A stretch of DNA of 8,112 bases from an uncultured Prevotella sp. (GTDB lineage Bacteria > Bacteroidota > Bacteroidia > Bacteroidales > Bacteroidaceae), in assembly GCA_900547085.1 (NCBI GenBank), contig URFI01000101.1:1-8112 (forward strand), given 5' to 3'. A program made the position numbers and the translations under genes. The number at the start of each line of letters is the position of its first letter. Position 1 is the stretch's first letter. Below the pieces are notes generated by a model. That model made no database searches, had not been told where the DNA came from, and was given only the letters and a program-made list of their open reading frames with translations. Of this stretch, positions 1 to 7,982 are shown piece after piece.

Positions 1-2
1 TC

Positions 3-35
3 GCAATGGGAAGCTCGAGGCCTCTGCTCCATTGC
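3..35. repeat. Short inverted repeat at left edge
   Basis: GCAATGG at 3-9 is perfectly complementary to CCATTGC at 29-35. The pairing can continue as AGC (12-14) with GCT (26-28) across a 2-nt bulge, giving roughly a 10-bp hairpin. It is followed by CTTTAA, a poor U-tract. It could be the terminator of a gene lying left of the window, or chance. A second small dyad, CTCACC (44-49) and GGTGAG (55-60), follows it. Confidence 0.3.
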
Positions 36-93
36 CTTTAACCCTCACCAAGACGGTGAGTCGTCATGGAGAAGATGAGGTGTATGGTTGTGC

Positions 94-213
94 ATGGCAT
101 CGGTCATGCCCATCCATGCTGCGCTGGTCTACCGCAACCCCGTCATCATCTTCGCTCCACTGCAAGATAGAACGGAGTACATTCATAGAAACTTTAATCC
201 ATACATCTTATGA
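94..213 (+). CDS. Possible small ORF or gene tail overlapping the GH92 start
   Basis: This reading frame (39 codons from ATG 94, or 35 from ATG 106) ends at TGA 211-213. That stop overlaps the mannosidase ATG at 210-212 as ATGA, the usual translational-coupling arrangement. Between about 100 and 165 its third codon positions are mostly G or C (for example gtc tac cgc aac ccc gtc atc atc ttc), which looks like real coding; the last 15 codons lose this bias. The same frame is open leftward from a TGA at 76-78 to position 1, so it could instead be the end of an upstream gene broken by a stop or frameshift. I recognise no family. The protein is short, has no clear ribosome site, and the overlap may be coincidence. 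Confidence 0.2.
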   Translation: MASVMPIHAALVYRNPVIIFAPLQDRTEYIHRNFNPYIL

Positions 214-2363
214 GCTATACTAAATTGTTCAAATCTTTCATCGTTGCCACAGCGTTTTTGTTCTTACCCGGACATGGCATGATGGCTCAGTCAAAAGACG
301 TTTCAGCGCAATTGACGCGCTATGTCAATCCTTACATCGGAACGGGTGGACACGGACATGTGTTCCTCGGAGCCAATGTTCCCTTTGGTGCCGTGCAGTT
401 AGGGCCCACACAAATCACCCGTGGGTGGGACTGGTGCTCGGGCTATCATTACAGCGATTCGCTCATCATTGGCTTTGGTCACACCCATTTGAGCGGCACC
501 GGTATTGGCGATTTGGGCGATATTGCCTTCTTGCCAACATTCGATGCCAAGACCTACACCGAGCGTTTCTCGCACGATGGCGAGTATGTGCGCCCCGGTT
601 ATTACACCGTTCGCCTGGCCGACAGCAAGATATTGGTGGAGTTAACGGCTACCCAGCGTGCCGGCATGCATCGTTATACCTTCCCACTCAGCGGTAAAGA
701 GCCTCTCTTGAAGATTAATCTTAAACAAGGCATTGGTTGGGATAAAATGACCAAATGCCAGTTGACGCAGGAAAACAGCACGACGGTGAGTGGTTATCGT
801 TACTCAGAAGGCTGGGCAAAAGACCAGCGCATTTATTTCTTTGCCGAGTTTTCGCAGCCTTTGAAGCTCAAGGAAATGCAGGGCGACAGCGTGGGTGTCT
901 TCTGCGTAGGGCAGAACATGAAGCCACTGTTGGCGCGCGTTGGCATCTCGGCCGTGAGCGTTGACAATGCCAAAGCCAACCTGCGTGCCGAAATCAAGGA
1001 CTGGAATTTTGACCGAGTTGTCGACAATGCCGATGCTGCCTGGAACAAAGAACTTGGCAAAATCAAGGTAGAAACCGCCGATCTCAATGACAAAACTATC
1101 TTCTACACGGCACTCTTTCACACCATGACGGCTCCTTCCGTCTTCTCGGATGTCAATGGTGAGTACCGGGGCAGTGATGGTAAGATTTACAAAGGCAATT
1201 TTACCAACTACACCACCCTATCGCTTTGGGACACCTATCGCGCAGCTCATCCGCTGATGACCATCATTCATCCCGAGAAACAGCGTGACATCGCGCAGAC
1301 CTTCCTACACATTTTTGAACAGCAAGGCAAGCTGCCCGTGTGGCATCTCGTTGGTAACGAGACCGACTGTATGGTGGGCAACCCAGGCATTCCCGTGTTG
1401 GCCGACATCGTTCTCAAAGGATTTGACGTGGACAAGCAGGCCGCTTTCAAGGCCATGCGTACCTCTGCCCTGCTCGATGAACGCTCCCTGGACAACCTGA
1501 AGAAGTATGGTTACATTCCATGGAACAGCGATTCTACCTACGAAACAGTCGCCAAAGGGCTGGAATACGCCTTGGCAGACGCCTCTGTGGCCAAGGTAGC
1601 CAAGCTGGTTGGTGCCAAGAAAGATTATCGGTACTTCCTGAAACGCAGCCTATCGTATCAATATTACTTTGATAAGAAGACCGGTTTCATGCGCGGCGTG
1701 GCCAATGGCAAGTTCCGTGAGCCGTTCAATCCGTTCCATTCATCCCACCGCAACGACGACTATACCGAGGGAAATGCCTGGCAATACACATGGCTCGTGC
1801 CTCATGACGTGCCTGGTTTGATCAAACTTTTCGGCGGTAAGCGGAAGTTTGTCACTAAACTTGACTCGCTGTTCACGGTCGTTGGCGACCTCGGGGCCGA
1901 TGCCTCACCAGACATTTCGGGACTCATTGGCCAGTATGCGCATGGCAACGAACCCAGCCACCACATTATTTATATGTACAACTATGTAAGCCAGCACTAC
2001 AAGACGGCTGAGAAGGTGCGTGAGGTGCTGAAGACCATGTACCATAACGACTTCGATGGTCTGAGCGGAAACGAGGATGTTGGACAGATGTCAGCCTGGT
2101 ATATTCTTTCGTCCATGGGCATTTATCAGGTGGAACCCTCTGGCGGAAAGTATATGTTTGGCTCGCCTTTGTTTGACAAGGCTGAGGTGAATGTGGGCCA
2201 TGGCAAGACGTTTACCATCCTGGCGCATGGCAACAGTCCGAAGAATGTGTATGTCAGCCATATCAAGCTCAACGGAAAACCCTACAACAAGCTGTACATC
2301 GATTACAAGGACATCATGGCCGGCGGCACGCTGGAGTTCTTCATGACCGACCGTCGCCCATAA
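210..2363 (+). CDS. GH92 family exo-alpha-mannosidase, exported
   Basis: This is a complete 717-residue glycoside hydrolase family 92 enzyme. Known members are calcium-dependent, inverting exo-alpha-mannosidases that trim mannose from N-glycans or mannans, usually in the Bacteroidetes periplasm. Residues 1-26 form a signal peptide (Lys5/Lys8, hydrophobic 10-20, likely cut after Ala26 in MMA-QS) with no lipobox Cys, and this supports ATG 210. The N-terminal beta-sandwich carries GTGGHGHVF (44-52) and GWDWCSGYH (from 72). The C-terminal (alpha/alpha)6-barrel carries GNETDCMVGNPG (from 382), YTEGNAWQY (518-526, Glu520 the likely general acid), AHGNEPSHH (577-585, substrate-binding loop) and GNEDVGQMSAWY (from 620, acidic pair near the general base). 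Length is normal and no key motif is missing. The linkage (alpha-1,2, -1,3 or other) cannot be told from this. No SusC/SusD pair or regulator is in the window, so any polysaccharide locus lies to the left. Confidence 0.95.
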   Translation: MSYTKLFKSFIVATAFLFLPGHGMMAQSKDVSAQLTRYVNPYIGTGGHGHVFLGANVPFGAVQLGPTQITRGWDWCSGYHYSDSLIIGFGHTHLSGTGIGDLGDIAFLPTFDAKTYTERFSHDGEYVRPGYYTVRLADSKILVELTATQRAGMHRYTFPLSGKEPLLKINLKQGIGWDKMTKCQLTQENSTTVSGYRYSEGWAKDQRIYFFAEFSQPLKLKEMQGDSVGVFCVGQNMKPLLARVGISAVSVDNAKANLRAEIKDWNFDRVVDNADAAWNKELGKIKVETADLNDKTIFYTALFHTMTAPSVFSDVNGEYRGSDGKIYKGNFTNYTTLSLWDTYRAAHPLMTIIHPEKQRDIAQTFLHIFEQQGKLPVWHLVGNETDCMVGNPGIPVLADIVLKGFDVDKQAAFKAMRTSALLDERSLDNLKKYGYIPWNSDSTYETVAKGLEYALADASVAKVAKLVGAKKDYRYFLKRSLSYQYYFDKKTGFMRGVANGKFREPFNPFHSSHRNDDYTEGNAWQYTWLVPHDVPGLIKLFGGKRKFVTKLDSLFTVVGDLGADASPDISGLIGQYAHGNEPSHHIIYMYNYVSQHYKTAEKVREVLKTMYHNDFDGLSGNEDVGQMSAWYILSSMGIYQVEPSGGKYMFGSPLFDKAEVNVGHGKTFTILAHGNSPKNVYVSHIKLNGKPYNKLYIDYKDIMAGGTLEFFMTDRRP

Positions 2364-2396
2364 AAACCAACTGCGGTCTTGTTCTTTTGATATTGA

Positions 2397-2456
2397 AAAC
2401 ATGATGGATGTTTGGTAGCGTGGCAATTTCCTGCCTACCAAACATCCATCACGTTT
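2397..2456. terminator. Long inverted repeat, probable bidirectional terminator
   Basis: Arms TGATGGATGTTTGGTAG (2402-2418) and its exact complement (2435-2451) make a 17-bp perfect stem with a 16-nt loop. After one mismatch (A2401/C2452) the stem extends by AAAC (2397-2400) with GTTT (2453-2456). It lies 33 nt after the mannosidase stop and 10 nt after the adaptor stop, between convergent genes, where a shared terminator is expected. In the minus-strand RNA the mismatch becomes a G-U pair and the hairpin ends in UUUU, so termination of the efflux operon looks stronger; the plus strand has only UUU. Confidence 0.7.
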
Positions 2457-2466
2457 CGGTCGTGTT

Positions 2467-3627
2467 TTATTCCTCTCCCGTCTCGTCTTTCTTCATCTCA
2501 GAAAGCAGGTAGTAAGCACCCGACTGCACAATGCGTGAAAGTCGGTCTGCCGGTTCCTTGGTCTCTATGGCTACAAGGTCGCCTTCTTCCTTCACCTTCT
2601 TGACCATCGTTGGGACAAACTGCCAGTTGTTCCCTTCCTTTGCTGCCGTGAAGATATAGGATTTTCCATCCACTTCAACGATGGCATCAGACGAAACGGC
2701 CCTCGTCCTCTCACTGCTTGTTGCAATCTTCGCCTGAACATACATCCCTACTATCAGTTCCGTGTGCTGCCCATCCAAACGAACACGCACATCAACCGTT
2801 TGCGTTTCGGCTCTGAAAGTCTTGCCTATGGAGTACACTTTTCCCTTGCAGGCGGTTCCGTCAGCATGAACAATCTTCAGTGCCACATCCTGTCCCACCT
2901 TAATTTTCGGCACGTCACGTTGGAATACCTGCAATTCTGCATACATATTGCTGGTGTTGGCAATCTTCATCATGGCCATCTCGGGCGAGACATATTGCCC
3001 CGTTTGCACGTTGATTTGTTCCACCGTGCCATTGATGGGACTTCTCAATGCGATGGCCAGCATTGGTTTTCCCTTGCGAAGGGCAGATGGACTGATACCC
3101 AGTTGTTTGAGTTGTGCGGCAAGCATCTGCACCTGACCGCTCACGGTTTGCAGCTCCGACTTCGTGCGGTCGTAGTCTTTGCCGGCTCCTACACCTTCGT
3201 TCAGCATCATAGTCTGGCGGTCAAACTCCTTTTTCAGGTATCTCTGTCGGTTCAATGCCGAGAAATAATCCGTTTGAAGGTTTACCAAATCAGGATGAGA
3301 CAGATAGGCCACCACCATCCCTTTGGACACAGATTGCCCCTCATGAACCAATATTTGTTTGACGTTACCGCCCATTTGCGGGGTTATGGTTGCCTCGCTC
3401 TGTGGGTCAACGGCCAGCTTTCCATTGACATCCACACTGCTGATGAGCATCGTATCGGCGATGTTCCCCACCTTGATGCCTAACTTTTTCACCTGTTCAT
3501 CGGTGAGTTCCACCTTTGTCATGCTGTCCGATGACTTTTTTTCTTGTTCGCCAGCGTCCTTAGTTTGCTTGCCACAAGCTGCCAGAAAGACGATGAGCGA
3601 AAGGATGAGATATGCTTTTGTTTTCAT
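2467..3627 (-). CDS. Efflux RND periplasmic adaptor lipoprotein (CzcB/CusB type)
   Basis: This 386-residue membrane-fusion protein bridges the inner-membrane RND pump and the outer-membrane channel of a metal exporter. The lipoprotein signal ends in LAAC with lipidated Cys18, so it should be membrane-anchored in the periplasm. The order is: linker with charged residues (19-45); first half of the lipoyl/barrel-sandwich domain (about 77-112, MGGNVKQILVHEGQSVSKG); short alpha-helical hairpin (113-178); second lipoyl half (188-224, LRSPINGTVEQINVQTGQYV); beta-barrel (228-302); and membrane-proximal domain (305-378, ending in the typical GAYYLLSE). No N-terminal heavy-metal-binding domain and no His/Met-rich stretch is present. 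It is the second gene of the operon, starting 3 nt after the pump stop with no Shine-Dalgarno, so it is probably translated by coupling or reinitiation. The metal follows from the pump: divalent is likelier than Cu/Ag. Confidence 0.93.
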   Translation of the reverse strand: MKTKAYLILSLIVFLAACGKQTKDAGEQEKKSSDSMTKVELTDEQVKKLGIKVGNIADTMLISSVDVNGKLAVDPQSEATITPQMGGNVKQILVHEGQSVSKGMVVAYLSHPDLVNLQTDYFSALNRQRYLKKEFDRQTMMLNEGVGAGKDYDRTKSELQTVSGQVQMLAAQLKQLGISPSALRKGKPMLAIALRSPINGTVEQINVQTGQYVSPEMAMMKIANTSNMYAELQVFQRDVPKIKVGQDVALKIVHADGTACKGKVYSIGKTFRAETQTVDVRVRLDGQHTELIVGMYVQAKIATSSERTRAVSSDAIVEVDGKSYIFTAAKEGNNWQFVPTMVKKVKEEGDLVAIETKEPADRLSRIVQSGAYYLLSEMKKDETGEE

Positions 3628-3630
3628 TTT

Positions 3631-6600
3631 TTATATGGTTGGATATTGTAAATTGATGATTGTGTTGATGAATTGCTCGTATGCTTCCCAATAATCAAGC
3701 TCGGTCTGCACGGCGTCACCCATGGTCTGAATGAATCCAATGTAATCGGTTGCACCCAATTTGTAAGCAGAAGACGCACCACGTTGCTGCGCCCTGGCCG
3801 TGGGAAGAGCTGTCTCTCGGTAATATTGCAGTTTGTGACGCCACTTCTGGTACGCAGTCTGCAAGCGTGCTTGGTTGTCACCCAGTTGCTTTTTCAGCAA
3901 GTCAAGCTGCGTGTTTTCGATATCCCTGTCCAGGGCGGCGGCCTTTTGTCGGGCCTTGTACGAACGTCTGAACAGCGGAACACTCACGCCAACGTCGAAT
4001 GTCCAGTAGCCGTTTTTGTCGCCAATGCGCTGTGTACCACCCTCCACGAAGAATGCCGGAAGCCCTTTGGACCTTTCCAGTCGGATGTTTTCTTCGGCCA
4101 ATTTGACCCTCTCCGACTGACAAGTCAATACGGGATTTGCACTGCCTGCTACCTCTCCAAGCGTCTCGTCTGGAGCCGTTGTAGGTTCATAGAGTCCCTC
4201 TCCCAGCCACCGTGACAAGGCTTTCAGCGCCACTTGGTAATCAAACACCGACTGCTTGAAGTTTTCTTTGGTTTCAACAGCCTTCTTCTTAGCGGCCAGA
4301 TAAGCCAGCTTCGACGTTTCTCTTGCCTCGTAACGCACTTTCGCCGCATGCTCGAAGTTCTGGTAGATAGAATCTATCATGGCATGTACGTTCATCCTTT
4401 GCCTTAGGATGTAAGCCTGCGCATAATCGCGGTAAACGGCTTTGCGCAATTGATGTTCGGTGAGATTCATCTCCGCACGAGCCACATTCACCTTTTGGTG
4501 CTGGGTGCGCACGCGCTGTTTGTTCCCCAGTAGGTCAATGTTTTGCCTGACAGACAACAGAGTAAAGGTGGCATCATTGCCTCTTCCAAGCTCATCTACC
4601 CCTGCCGATAGCTCGGTAAGCCCTACCTCGCTTACGCCTTTGACCATTGTCTCTTCACGACTGACCCCCATCCGTGCCAGGCGAATGCTTGGATGATATT
4701 GCTCGGCCAGCTGCAGGGCTTGTTGCAAACTCACAGGCTGTTGAGCCTGAATGCCGCATGGTGCCAGCAGTGCCAGCATCAGGGCAAAGGCCGCTTTGGG
4801 TATCCTACGGGCAGTTTTTCGCTGCGCTTTCTCTTCCAAGGCGTACAATAAAGGAACGACAAGCAAGGTAAGCAGCGTAGCCGTGAACAGTCCGCCGATG
4901 ACCACAGTGGCCAAAGGTCGCTGCACTTCAGCACCTGCCGACCCCGACACTGCCATGGGCAGGAAGCCCAACATGGCGGCCGTGGCCGTGAGAAGGATAG
5001 GGCGGATGCGCTCTTGCGTACCCATGATGATTCTGCGATTGATGTTGTTCATACCTTCTTTCTTTAACGAGTTGAAACGATTGATGAGTACCAGACCGTT
5101 GAGCACGGCCACTCCGAAGAGGACGATGAAGCCCACTCCGGCTGAGATGGAGAAGGGCATGCCCCGCAACAGCAAGGCCAATACGCCGCCGACCGTGGCC
5201 AGCGGAACCGCCATGTAAATCATGAGGCTCTGCTTGAGCGATTTCAAGGCGAAATAAAGTAGCACGAAAATCAGGAGCAGGGCGATGGGCAAGACAATCA
5301 TCAAGCGATTCTTGGCCTCCTGAAGTTTCTGGAATTCACCGCCATACGCCAATCGATAGCCAGCCGGCAGGCGCAGTTGCTGATCGAGTTTATCCTGTAT
5401 CTCATCCACAACCGACTGCACATCCCGTCCTCTGACGTTCACGCCGACATAGATGTTGCGCGAGGTTTGTTCGCGGGAAATCTGCATGGGCCCCGACTCA
5501 TAATCAATTTGCGCCACCTCGCTCAAGGGTATCTGTGCCCCGCTGGGCAACGGTATGTAAAGTTGGCGCAGGTCATCGATACTCTTCCGGTATGCGTCAG
5601 AGAGCCTGATGACAAGGTCAAAACGTTTCTCACCCTCAAACACCGACCCAGCCGAACTTCCGGCAAATGCGCTGCTGACATAGGCATTGAGGTCATCGAT
5701 GTGCAAACCGTATTGCGCCACCCGCTGCCTGTCGTACTTCACCGTAATCTGCGGCAGTCCGTCTGTGCGCTCAAGCGTCACGTCCTCGGCTCCCTCTATC
5801 CTACTGATGATGCTCACCATCCGCTCACCCAGTTCGCCGAGTTTGTCGAGATCGTCGCCATAAAGTTTCACGGCCACATCCTCGCGCACACCCGTGAGCA
5901 GCTCGTTGAAACGGAGGGCCACCGGTTGTGAGAACGAGAAGTTGAGCCCCGGCAGGATTTGCAATTTGTCTTTGATTTTTTCTATCAATTCTTCTTTGGT
6001 CTTGGCCGATGTCCATTTGCTGCGATCCTTTTCCAGAATGATAAAGCTGTCCGTGTAGTCGAACCCCATCGGGTCGGTGGGTATGTCGGCCACCCCAATG
6101 CGTGCGCATACGGTTTTGATTTCCGGAAAGCTCTGAAGCAGCAGGCGTTCCACCTCTCCCTCGCGCTTGATGGTTTCCGAAAGCGAACTGCCGGGGCGGA
6201 GGAAGGTTTGCATGGCGATGTCGCCCTCATCGAGTTCAGGCACAAATTCGCCTCCCATCCGCGTGAAAGCGAACGCGGCAGCCAAAAACAAAGCAGCGGC
6301 AGAAGCAAGTACCATCTTTTTATGACGCAGGGCATGCAGCAGCAGCGGGTGATAAACATGTATGATGCGGCTCGTCACACGGTTGCCCACGCGCTGCAAG
6401 CTGCGTTCCATCCGCGCCATCCTTCCGCCCTGGTGGCTCAGTGGACGGATAAGCAAAGATGAAATCATCGGCACATACGTCAGACACAGAATGATGGCTC
6501 CCAGTACGGCGAACGAGAAGGTGTAGGCCATGGGGGAGAACATTTTTCCGCTGATGCCAGACAGAAAGAGGATGGGGGTGAACACGATGAGGATAATCAG

Positions 6601-7953
6601 CTGACCGAAGAAGGCCGAATGCATCATCGAAGAGGCGGCCTCGAAGGCAACGGCGTTCATGCCGCCCCGTCCCAGTTGGCTGTGCTTTCTGATTCTTTTC
6701 TCCATTTCGAACACCGTTCCTTCTACGATAATCACCGCTCCATCGACGATAATTCCAAAGTCGATGGCCCCCAGGCTCATCAAGTTGGCACTCACGCCGA
6801 AGAGCCGCATCATGATGAGGGCGAACAGTAAGGACAGTGGAATGACCGATGCGGCGATGACACCTCCGCGCAAACTTCCCAACAACAGCACCAGCACGAA
6901 TATCACGATGAGCGCTCCTTCTGTCAAATTGCGCGCAATGGTGCTCGTTGTACGCTCGATAAGGTCGGACCGATCGAGAAAAGGTTTGATGTCGATGCCG
7001 TCTGGCAGCGATTTTCTGACGCTCTCCATGCGCTCCTTCACCGCCCTGACCACCTTGTCAGAGTTGGCTCCCTTGAGCATCATGATCATGCCTCCGACGG
7101 CCTCATGACCGTCTTGCGTGAAAGCACCGTACCTCACTTGCGAGCCAAAGCCCACCTTGTCGGCTATGTCGCGCACGAGGACAGGGGTGCCGTTGACATT
7201 CTTCACCACGATGTTCTCAATGTCGTCAACCGACTTCACCAGTCCTTCGCCCCGGATGAAGCTGGCCATGTGGTCGCGCTCTATGTAGGCGCCGCCCGTG
7301 TTGACGTTATTCTTTTTCAGGGCTTCGTACACCTCGCCCACGCTCACGCGCATGGCGTTGAGCCGCTGGGGGTTGAGGGCCACCTCGTATTGCTTGATGC
7401 TTCCGCCAAACGAGTTGACCTCCACCACGCCCGGAATCATGGACAGCTGGCGCTTCACTATCCAGTCTTGAATGGTGCGCAGCTCCTGCGTACTGTAACG
7501 GGCGGTGTCTTTGGGAACAAGGGTGTACTGCAAAATCTCGCCCAGTCCCGTGCTGATGGGACCCATCTCGGGCGTTCCGAATCCCTCCGGAATGTCCTCG
7601 CGCACCTCTTCCAGCTTCTCTTGCACCAGCTGGCGAGGCAAGTAAGTGCCCATATCTTCTTTGAAAACGATGGTGACAACAGACAGGCCGAAGCGTGAGA
7701 TGGAACGGATGTCTTCAACGCCGGGCAGATTGGACATGGCCAACTCTACGGGATAGGTGACGAACTGCTCGATGTCGGCCGTTGAGAGATTTTCAGAAAC
7801 CGTGATGACCTGCACCTGGTTGTTCGTGATGTCGGGCGTGGAGTCTACGTTGATTGTTCGCAATGAATACACTCCGCCGCCGATGATGGCCGCCAACAGG
7901 AGTACCACCAGAAATTTATGTTGAATGGAAAAATAGATAATCTTGTTAATCAT
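3631..7953 (-). CDS. CzcA/CusA-type heavy-metal RND pump fused to TolC-like outer-membrane factor
   Basis: This is a single 1440-residue frame. Residues 1-1040 are a full heavy-metal-efflux RND pump, a proton-driven antiporter that works as a trimer. It has TM1 (about 12-34), a first periplasmic loop (35-340), TM2-6 (about 344-500), TM7 (547-562), a second loop (563-880) and TM8-12 (884-1038). TM4 reads DFGIIVDGAVIIVEG, with Asp398, Asp404 and Glu411 matching the CzcA proton-relay residues. RFNELLTGVRED (681-692) resembles CzcA rather than CusA, whose nearby metal-binding Met is absent. Both favour divalent metals. Residues 1071-1440 are a CzcC/TolC-type channel subunit: VSLQQALQLAEQYHP opening, long coiled helices, two beta-strand stretches (about 1127-1142 and 1316-1328) and a second helical repeat. 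A signal-peptide-like stretch joins the halves. The start at 7953 gives the canonical CzcA N-terminus; the upstream AAGG sits only 2 nt from the ATG. It is the first gene of the operon. Confidence 0.95.
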   Translation of the reverse strand: MINKIIYFSIQHKFLVVLLLAAIIGGGVYSLRTINVDSTPDITNNQVQVITVSENLSTADIEQFVTYPVELAMSNLPGVEDIRSISRFGLSVVTIVFKEDMGTYLPRQLVQEKLEEVREDIPEGFGTPEMGPISTGLGEILQYTLVPKDTARYSTQELRTIQDWIVKRQLSMIPGVVEVNSFGGSIKQYEVALNPQRLNAMRVSVGEVYEALKKNNVNTGGAYIERDHMASFIRGEGLVKSVDDIENIVVKNVNGTPVLVRDIADKVGFGSQVRYGAFTQDGHEAVGGMIMMLKGANSDKVVRAVKERMESVRKSLPDGIDIKPFLDRSDLIERTTSTIARNLTEGALIVIFVLVLLLGSLRGGVIAASVIPLSLLFALIMMRLFGVSANLMSLGAIDFGIIVDGAVIIVEGTVFEMEKRIRKHSQLGRGGMNAVAFEAASSMMHSAFFGQLIILIVFTPILFLSGISGKMFSPMAYTFSFAVLGAIILCLTYVPMISSLLIRPLSHQGGRMARMERSLQRVGNRVTSRIIHVYHPLLLHALRHKKMVLASAAALFLAAAFAFTRMGGEFVPELDEGDIAMQTFLRPGSSLSETIKREGEVERLLLQSFPEIKTVCARIGVADIPTDPMGFDYTDSFIILEKDRSKWTSAKTKEELIEKIKDKLQILPGLNFSFSQPVALRFNELLTGVREDVAVKLYGDDLDKLGELGERMVSIISRIEGAEDVTLERTDGLPQITVKYDRQRVAQYGLHIDDLNAYVSSAFAGSSAGSVFEGEKRFDLVIRLSDAYRKSIDDLRQLYIPLPSGAQIPLSEVAQIDYESGPMQISREQTSRNIYVGVNVRGRDVQSVVDEIQDKLDQQLRLPAGYRLAYGGEFQKLQEAKNRLMIVLPIALLLIFVLLYFALKSLKQSLMIYMAVPLATVGGVLALLLRGMPFSISAGVGFIVLFGVAVLNGLVLINRFNSLKKEGMNNINRRIIMGTQERIRPILLTATAAMLGFLPMAVSGSAGAEVQRPLATVVIGGLFTATLLTLLVVPLLYALEEKAQRKTARRIPKAAFALMLALLAPCGIQAQQPVSLQQALQLAEQYHPSIRLARMGVSREETMVKGVSEVGLTELSAGVDELGRGNDATFTLLSVRQNIDLLGNKQRVRTQHQKVNVARAEMNLTEHQLRKAVYRDYAQAYILRQRMNVHAMIDSIYQNFEHAAKVRYEARETSKLAYLAAKKKAVETKENFKQSVFDYQVALKALSRWLGEGLYEPTTAPDETLGEVAGSANPVLTCQSERVKLAEENIRLERSKGLPAFFVEGGTQRIGDKNGYWTFDVGVSVPLFRRSYKARQKAAALDRDIENTQLDLLKKQLGDNQARLQTAYQKWRHKLQYYRETALPTARAQQRGASSAYKLGATDYIGFIQTMGDAVQTELDYWEAYEQFINTIINLQYPTI
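4744..4803 (-). other. Internal signal-peptide-like joint between pump and channel domains
   Basis: These bases encode residues 1051-1070. A basic stretch (Arg1045, Lys1046, Arg1049, Arg1050, Lys1053) is followed by a hydrophobic core AAFALMLALLAP and a small-residue exit CGIQA before QQPVSLQQAL, where a free TolC-like protein would begin its mature part. This has the n-, h- and c-regions of a type I signal peptide, with Ala1070 as a plausible cleavage point. Cys1066 is preceded by Pro, which does not fit a lipobox. It may be cleaved, releasing the channel subunit, or kept as a thirteenth membrane helix. Met1059 is too deep in the core to serve as a separate start. Confidence 0.65.
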
Positions 7954-7982
7954 AACCTTAGTATGAACATGTACGACTTACC

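Noticed and set aside
44..60. Six-bp dyad CTCACC/GGTGAG as a terminator
   Set aside because: The stem is short and no T-run follows; it may lie in coding sequence.
32..223. 63-codon plus-strand frame upstream of the mannosidase
   Set aside because: Its composition (Ser/Thr/His/Cys rich) looks like an out-of-frame reading. The alternative frame ending at 213 has better third-position bias.
2764..3483. 239-codon plus-strand open frame opposite the adaptor gene
   Set aside because: It lies wholly antisense to a well-supported adaptor. Its translation is rich in His/Leu/Cys with no domain, and it fits a shadow of the real codon pattern.
4744..4803. Separate lipoprotein start for the channel domain at Cys1066
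   Set aside because: The residue before Cys is Pro, which does not fit a lipobox, and no start codon with a usable n-region precedes it.
5377..5931. 184-codon plus-strand open frame opposite the pump gene
   Set aside because: It is antisense to the second periplasmic loop of the pump, shows no domain, and is typical of shadow frames in G/C-biased genes.
7105..7698. 197-codon plus-strand open frame opposite the pump gene
   Set aside because: It is antisense to the conserved first periplasmic loop of the pump, with low-complexity His/Ala/Val/Leu composition and no recognisable start context.
210..7953. Functional link between mannosidase and metal efflux as one system
   Set aside because: The genes are convergent, separated by a probable terminator, and belong to unrelated pathways; adjacency alone is no evidence.
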